A stretch of 45,063 bases of DNA from Blastocatellia bacterium (lineage in GTDB: Bacteria; Acidobacteriota; Blastocatellia; Chloracidobacteriales; Chloracidobacteriaceae): NCBI GenBank assembly GCA_019695185.1, contig JAIBAN010000067.1, positions 1 through 45,063 on the forward strand. Direction: 5' to 3'. Made by a program: the position numbers and the translations under genes. Each line of letters opens with the position of its first letter. The stretch's first letter is position 1. Below are positions 40,922 through 45,063 of the stretch, piece after piece. The notes under the pieces are model-generated. The model saw only the letters and a list, made by a program, of their open reading frames with translations. It ran no database searches and had not been told where the DNA came from.

Positions 40922-42757
40922 TCAACTCAACCTGCCCAACAGTGGGGTCGGGAAAATATTGGCAGTGACGGCGGCTTTGCCAGGCAGGTGCATGACGCGG
41001 AAGCCCAGATTGTTATACCGATTGAGCGGTACATTCCGAAACCGGAGGGCAGACCGGCACAAATGCCCGAAACTGTTCCAGGAACCGCCCCGGACCACCC
41101 GGAACTGCGGGTCGCCGCCGGTTTCCCAGACGCTTCCGTCAATTGGGGCACGGGCATAATTGAAATGCCAGACATCCATGCACCATTCCCAGACATTGCC
41201 GTGCATATCAAACAACCCAAAGGGGTTGGCAAATCCAATGCTACCGACGGGAACGGTCTGCTTGCGGTCCAGTCCTTTGGGTGCATTGGCGTAGGGGAAA
41301 TTCGCTTCGTAATTGACTAAATCCGATGTAATGGTGTCACCAAATGAAAACGGTGTGGTGGTCCCGGCCCGACAGGCATATTCCCATTGGGCTTCACTCG
41401 GCAACTGATAATCCCGTCCCGTCCGTTTTGACAGACGGAGGCAGAATTCCTGGGCTTCCTCCCAGGAAACCTGCTCAACCGGGCGCGAGTCTCCTTTGAA
41501 AAAGGAAGGGTCGGGATTCAGTTCAATCCGCACTTTGGACAGGGCAGCCACAGCTTTCCACTGGGCCTGCGTCACCTGAAATTTTCCGATAAAGAAAGGT
41601 GAAACCGTCACTTGATGTTGTGGGCTTTCACTGCGGAGTTGTTTCGAGGCTCCAATCGAGGGCACGCCCGAACGCTCGTATTCCACCAGCACCCGGTCAA
41701 TTTCCACATCATCGCTGCCCATCAAAAACGCCCCGCCGGGCACCTCCACCATCTCAAACTGCACGCTGTCGGTCAGTTCCTCAATATAGGCATTGGCTTG
41801 CCCATAGGTTGAGTCAATCACATTGCCGCTTTCATCCACCTTGACAACCCGAAAGGAAAAAGAGCGCAGGTTTGAATCCGACCCGCTAAAGGGAATCTTC
41901 GGCTCCAGCGCCGGCAAGGAAACAGATGATTTTTCACTTTCATTCAAGAGTGCCTGAAGCATGTCGCGGGCCGTGGCAAACCGGTCACGCGGCAATTGGG
42001 CAATGGATTTATCCAGAATGGCTGCCATCTGCGGACTGACTCCACGGGCATAAAAGCGCCAAATCATTTCACCGGTTTCCGGGTCCACCAAATCCTTGGG
42101 AGTGCGCCCGGCCAGCAGACAAATCGAGGTCATGCCCAGACCATAGAGGTCGCTCGAATAGACTGGCTTCCCGGCAGCCTGTTCCAACGGCATAAACCCT
42201 TTGGTTCCAATCATGATGGTACTGGTCGGATTGCCCAGGGAATCCAGGTCAATCACTTCTTTGACCACGCCAAAGTCAATCAGGACCGGTTTCCCATCAC
42301 TGTTGCGGATGATGATGTTATCGGGTTTGATGTCGCGGTGAATGATACGCCGGGTATGAACATAATCGAGCACCGGCAGAATGCTCACCAACAGGTCGCG
42401 GATGGCCGCTTCGGTAAACGGTCCGTTTTGCCGGACCAATTGGGTAAGGGTTTTCCCTTCAACCCATTCCTCAACCATAAAAAACTGGTTACCTTCGGTA
42501 AAGTAGGCAAACAGTTCGGGAATCTGCTCGTGGCCCTTGCCCAGGGTTTCCAGAATCACCGCTTCACGCTGGAACCGCTCCTGTACGACCCGATGGGTTT
42601 CAGGGTCGGTTGAAACAGGCTTGAGCTGTTTGATGACACAGCGCCGGTTGGAGGGCAAATGGGTGTCCTCAGCTAAAAACGTATGGCTGTATCCCCCGCC
42701 CCCAAGCGATTGAATGACACGATAGCGGTTATTCAAAAAATTCTGTGGGTTACCCAT
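40922..42757 (-). CDS. Ser/Thr protein kinase fused to FGE/SUMF1-like domain
   Basis: A 611-residue protein. Residues about 10-275 are a Hanks-type kinase: glycine loop LGGGGYSHTFLAED, Lys43 in VIKQLKP, IIHRDIKPDNIII with Asp142, and DFG at 161-163. A linker (about 280-335) is followed by a formylglycine-generating-enzyme-like domain (about 335-600): EMVEVPGGAFLMGSDD, YQLPSEAQWEYACRAGTTTP, DMHGNVWEWCMD, RVVRGGSWNS and NLGFRVM. The kinase wording (LPSNRRCVIKQLKP) is very close to cyanobacterial kinases, as far as I remember them. It lacks the terminal Cys usual in true FGE (GFRV instead of GFRC), so the domain may bind rather than oxidise. It starts 11 bases after the CDC48 stop. Confidence 0.9.
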   Translation of the reverse strand: MGNPQNFLNNRYRVIQSLGGGGYSHTFLAEDTHLPSNRRCVIKQLKPVSTDPETHRVVQERFQREAVILETLGKGHEQIPELFAYFTEGNQFFMVEEWVEGKTLTQLVRQNGPFTEAAIRDLLVSILPVLDYVHTRRIIHRDIKPDNIIIRNSDGKPVLIDFGVVKEVIDLDSLGNPTSTIMIGTKGFMPLEQAAGKPVYSSDLYGLGMTSICLLAGRTPKDLVDPETGEMIWRFYARGVSPQMAAILDKSIAQLPRDRFATARDMLQALLNESEKSSVSLPALEPKIPFSGSDSNLRSFSFRVVKVDESGNVIDSTYGQANAYIEELTDSVQFEMVEVPGGAFLMGSDDVEIDRVLVEYERSGVPSIGASKQLRSESPQHQVTVSPFFIGKFQVTQAQWKAVAALSKVRIELNPDPSFFKGDSRPVEQVSWEEAQEFCLRLSKRTGRDYQLPSEAQWEYACRAGTTTPFSFGDTITSDLVNYEANFPYANAPKGLDRKQTVPVGSIGFANPFGLFDMHGNVWEWCMDVWHFNYARAPIDGSVWETGGDPQFRVVRGGSWNSFGHLCRSALRFRNVPLNRYNNLGFRVMHLPGKAAVTANIFPTPLLGRLS

Positions 42758-42768
42758 TTTTTTGTCGG

Positions 42769-44946
42769 CTAAACACGACGCATCTGACGCACCAACTCAA
42801 TGGCCTCGACCAGCGCCGTTTGTGTGAGGTGTGGCTCAGACATGTGTTTTTCCTTCCCTTTGTGATGTGTCGTGCGATGGTGGATCCAAACTTCCACAGC
42901 GTGACCGATGGCAATCCGGCAAGCAGCTTCGACATCCGCACCATTCAGCCCCTTGGCTTTGGCAGCCAGGGCATCGAGTGAGATGCCTTCCGTTAGTTGG
43001 CGTCCATTGAGGTGAATGGAAAAAATCTCCTTCAGGTCGGGGACCTCCGGCATGGGAACTTCCAGACAGATGTCAAACCGGCCTGCTCGCTGTAAGGCTG
43101 AATCAATCCGTTCCAGTTTGTTGGTGGCAGCCAAAACCATGACTCCTTTCAGTTCACCTACTCCGTCAAGTTCCGCCAACAGTTGACCGAAAATCCGGTC
43201 CGACACACTGGCCCCCACTGTCAGCCCGTCCTGAAACGAAGGCATGAGCGCATCCACTTCGTCAAAAAAGATAATACAGGGTGCAGACTGTTTTGCCTGC
43301 CGGAAAATATCATGGAGCACCCGGTCGGATTCATTGATATATTTTGAAAGCAGTTCCGGTCCGCGCACCGAAATAAAATGGATTTTACCTTCTCCTGCAA
43401 GTGCCCGCACCAGCAATGTCTTGCCAGACCCCGGCGGGCCGTAGAGCAACACCCCGCTGGCAATCTGAACCCCCAGTTTGGTGTAAACTTCCGGATATTT
43501 GAGTGGCAACAGCACCGACCGGTTCAGCGCTTCCCGGATTTTTGCCAGTCCGCCAACCCGATGCCAGCCGCTTTCCGGCGTTTCAACCGTGATGCCGCGC
43601 AACGCCGAAGGCTCGATGAGCTTGAGTGCCTGGTGAAAATCCTCCATGGCCACCTGAATCTGCTGGAGCTTTTCCTCAACCAGATTCAGATTGAGATCAG
43701 GGTCGGTAAACATGACCCGGCGCAAAGCTGCCAAGGCAGCTTCACGGCACAGGCTGTGCAAATCAGCCCCGACAAAACCATGCGTGAGCGCCGCCAGCGC
43801 GTCCAGATTGACATCCTCCGCCAGCGGCATGCCACGCGAATGAATTTCCAAAATCTCTTTTCGCCCATGAATACTGGGAATGCCAAGGCGCACCTCGCGG
43901 TCAAACCGGCCCGAACGACGCAGGGCCGGGTCCAGGGCACCAGGCGCATTGGTGGCTCCGATGACCACCAGTTGGCCTCGGTCCCGCAAACCGTCTATCA
44001 AGGTTAAAAGCTGCCCCAGCAGGCGTTTTTCAACCTCGCCCGGTACGGACCCGCGCCGGGGTGCAATCGCATCAATTTCGTCAATAAAAATGATGGCCGG
44101 TTGATTGCGGGCCGCATCCTCAAAAATCTGCCGCAGGCGGGCTTCCGACTCGCCATAAAATTTATGCAGGATTTCAGGGCCGCTCATGGAAACAAAATGG
44201 GCATTGGTTTCCTGGGCAATTACCCGCGCAATCAAGGTTTTTCCGACTCCGGGCGGTCCCACCAGCAATAATCCACGGGGGGGTTCGATACCCAGCCGCT
44301 CAAAAATCATGGGATGTTTAAGCGGCAGTTCAATCATCTCGCGGACCCGTTCGACCTCACGCTTGAGTCCTCCGATGTCCTCATAGGCGATTTTGGCCTG
44401 CCGTTCACCGGCTCCGGCAGCCTGAAACTTGGGGTCTGAAATCGTAAAAACTGTGGTGGGATGGATAATTACCACCCCCTCCGGCTCAGTTTTCTGAACT
44501 TTGAATTCCTGAAACCGAGAACCAAACAGGGTAGCCCGAATCCGGTCGCCGGTGACCACCGGCAAGCCGTCAATCAATTTCCCAATATAGGTGTGGTATC
44601 CTGGTCGCCGCGAAACCTGTGTCACCGGTGTCAGTTGGAGCATGGTCGCCAGTTGGGGCTGGGCCACCTGCACCACGACTTTTTCGTTGATTCCAACCCC
44701 GGCATTATCTCGGATAATCCCGTCAATTTGGAGTAATTGTTGCCCGCGAAACTCTTTGAAGGCCGGCATCACCTTGGCCACGGTGCGCCGTTTCCCGGTA
44801 ATTTCCAGGATGTCACCGGTCACAGCTCCCAATTTTTCAATATCAATCGGGTCCAATCGGGCGATACCGCGCCCTACATCCCGCGATTGGGCCTCGACCG
44901 CACGCAATTCCTTCGACTGATTGTTGGAAGTGCCGTTGGTGGACAT
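42769..44946 (-). CDS. CDC48/p97-type double AAA ATPase
   Basis: A 725-residue ATP-driven unfoldase. N-domain about 1-185 (double-psi barrel type, RLDPIDIEKLGAVTGDILEI). D1: Walker A GPPGVGKT (230-237), pore-loop KFYGESE, Walker B IIFIDEID, arginine finger region RRSGRFDRE (Arg347). D2: Walker A GPPGSGKT (503-510), Walker B IIFFDEVD, QRAGRFD (Arg623). Both sites look intact. The D2 pore loop reads SKYINESD rather than the usual W/Y-V-G-E-S-E. The tail after residue 690 is His/Lys-rich (HHRTTHHKGKEKH). It leads an operon with the kinase-FGE and CPBP genes. A 12-copy repeat array lies just upstream; no ribosome-binding site is visible. Confidence 0.94.
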   Translation of the reverse strand: MSTNGTSNNQSKELRAVEAQSRDVGRGIARLDPIDIEKLGAVTGDILEITGKRRTVAKVMPAFKEFRGQQLLQIDGIIRDNAGVGINEKVVVQVAQPQLATMLQLTPVTQVSRRPGYHTYIGKLIDGLPVVTGDRIRATLFGSRFQEFKVQKTEPEGVVIIHPTTVFTISDPKFQAAGAGERQAKIAYEDIGGLKREVERVREMIELPLKHPMIFERLGIEPPRGLLLVGPPGVGKTLIARVIAQETNAHFVSMSGPEILHKFYGESEARLRQIFEDAARNQPAIIFIDEIDAIAPRRGSVPGEVEKRLLGQLLTLIDGLRDRGQLVVIGATNAPGALDPALRRSGRFDREVRLGIPSIHGRKEILEIHSRGMPLAEDVNLDALAALTHGFVGADLHSLCREAALAALRRVMFTDPDLNLNLVEEKLQQIQVAMEDFHQALKLIEPSALRGITVETPESGWHRVGGLAKIREALNRSVLLPLKYPEVYTKLGVQIASGVLLYGPPGSGKTLLVRALAGEGKIHFISVRGPELLSKYINESDRVLHDIFRQAKQSAPCIIFFDEVDALMPSFQDGLTVGASVSDRIFGQLLAELDGVGELKGVMVLAATNKLERIDSALQRAGRFDICLEVPMPEVPDLKEIFSIHLNGRQLTEGISLDALAAKAKGLNGADVEAACRIAIGHAVEVWIHHRTTHHKGKEKHMSEPHLTQTALVEAIELVRQMRRV

Positions 44947-44963
44947 GGTTTGGGGGTTTAGGA

Positions 44964-45047
44964 TTCAGGGTTCAGGGTTCAGGGTTCAGGGTTCAGGGTT
45001 CAGGGTTCAGGGTTCAGGGTTCAGGGTTCAGGGTTCAGGGTTCAGGG
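44964..45047. repeat. Twelve perfect TTCAGGG units upstream of the CDC48 gene
   Basis: Twelve uninterrupted TTCAGGG units, the longest array in the window, 17 bases upstream of the CDC48 start codon. The runs of GGG separated by four bases fit a G-quadruplex pattern on the plus strand (the template strand for CDC48). After it come TTTTTT and GAATTGAGAA (45054-45063), the start of a GAATTGA array cut by the window edge. Confidence 0.96.
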
Positions 45048-45063
45048 TTTTTTGAATTGAGAA

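Noticed and set aside
44964..45047. Telomere or replication-end structure
   Set aside because: TTCAGGG recalls telomere repeats, but the array is internal and related arrays occur throughout the window between ordinary genes.

Overview
The window looks like a chromosomal segment of a free-living, moderately G+C-rich bacterium, most probably an acidobacterium of the Blastocatellia type. That assignment is inference. It rests on long Asp-box/TIG/dockerin-like secreted proteins, an OmpIp8-like TonB receptor paired with a beta-helix protein, a secreted sedolisin, cyanobacteria-like kinase/FGE and CDC48 genes, and gaps packed with heptamer arrays and CCGCCTGAAGGCGG hairpins. No phage, insertion sequence, integron or CRISPR array was seen.

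Layout. 1-1264: folC (minus, cut by the window edge). 1371-6655: two tandem paralogous secreted propeller proteins. 6749-7037: tRNA-Val/tRNA-Asp unit with clear promoter and terminator. 7213-12994: secreted S53 peptidase, mntP, a TrpF-like gene, moaC and cheR. 13087-20768 (minus): lipoprotein, beta-helix protein, TonB-dependent receptor and a 712-residue protein of unknown function. 20834-23387: PLP decarboxylase divergent from an AraC regulator. 23423-23606: tRNA-Lys. 23633-30274 (minus): small stress and housekeeping genes (VOC, GNAT, DEDDh exonuclease, DUF4431, MarR-GNAT fusion, metallo-beta-lactamase fold, DinB, DUF2199).

30457-35990 is an assimilatory sulfate-reduction operon: siroheme sulfite reductase, a SirB-CobA fusion for siroheme, a 4Fe-4S type CysH, CysC and a TauE-like transporter. 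Its leader carries what I read as a SAM-II riboswitch (30511-30565), followed by an intrinsic terminator 12 bases before the first start codon, so high SAM should stop transcription. ATP sulfurylase and precorrin-2 dehydrogenase are not in the window.

36139-40109 holds two paralogous coiled-coil proteins, a WGR-domain/ATP-dependent DNA ligase fusion and a DUF1877 protein, all co-directional. 40154-44946 (minus) is a tight operon of a CDC48-type double AAA ATPase, a Ser/Thr kinase fused to an FGE-like domain, and a CPBP membrane protease.

The most unusual feature is the architecture of the gaps between co-directional genes. Again and again a short tandem array starts at or just after a stop codon, and an inverted copy sits shortly before the next start. 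The unit differs from gap to gap (TTCAGGG, GAATTGA, GGACTGA, a 9-mer TCTTGGGAG, or a 26-base unit with a CCGCC/GGCGG hairpin). In two gaps variant units occur in mirrored order in the two arms. In the hairpin family the arms vary in a compensating way. Both suggest that the paired structure itself is maintained.
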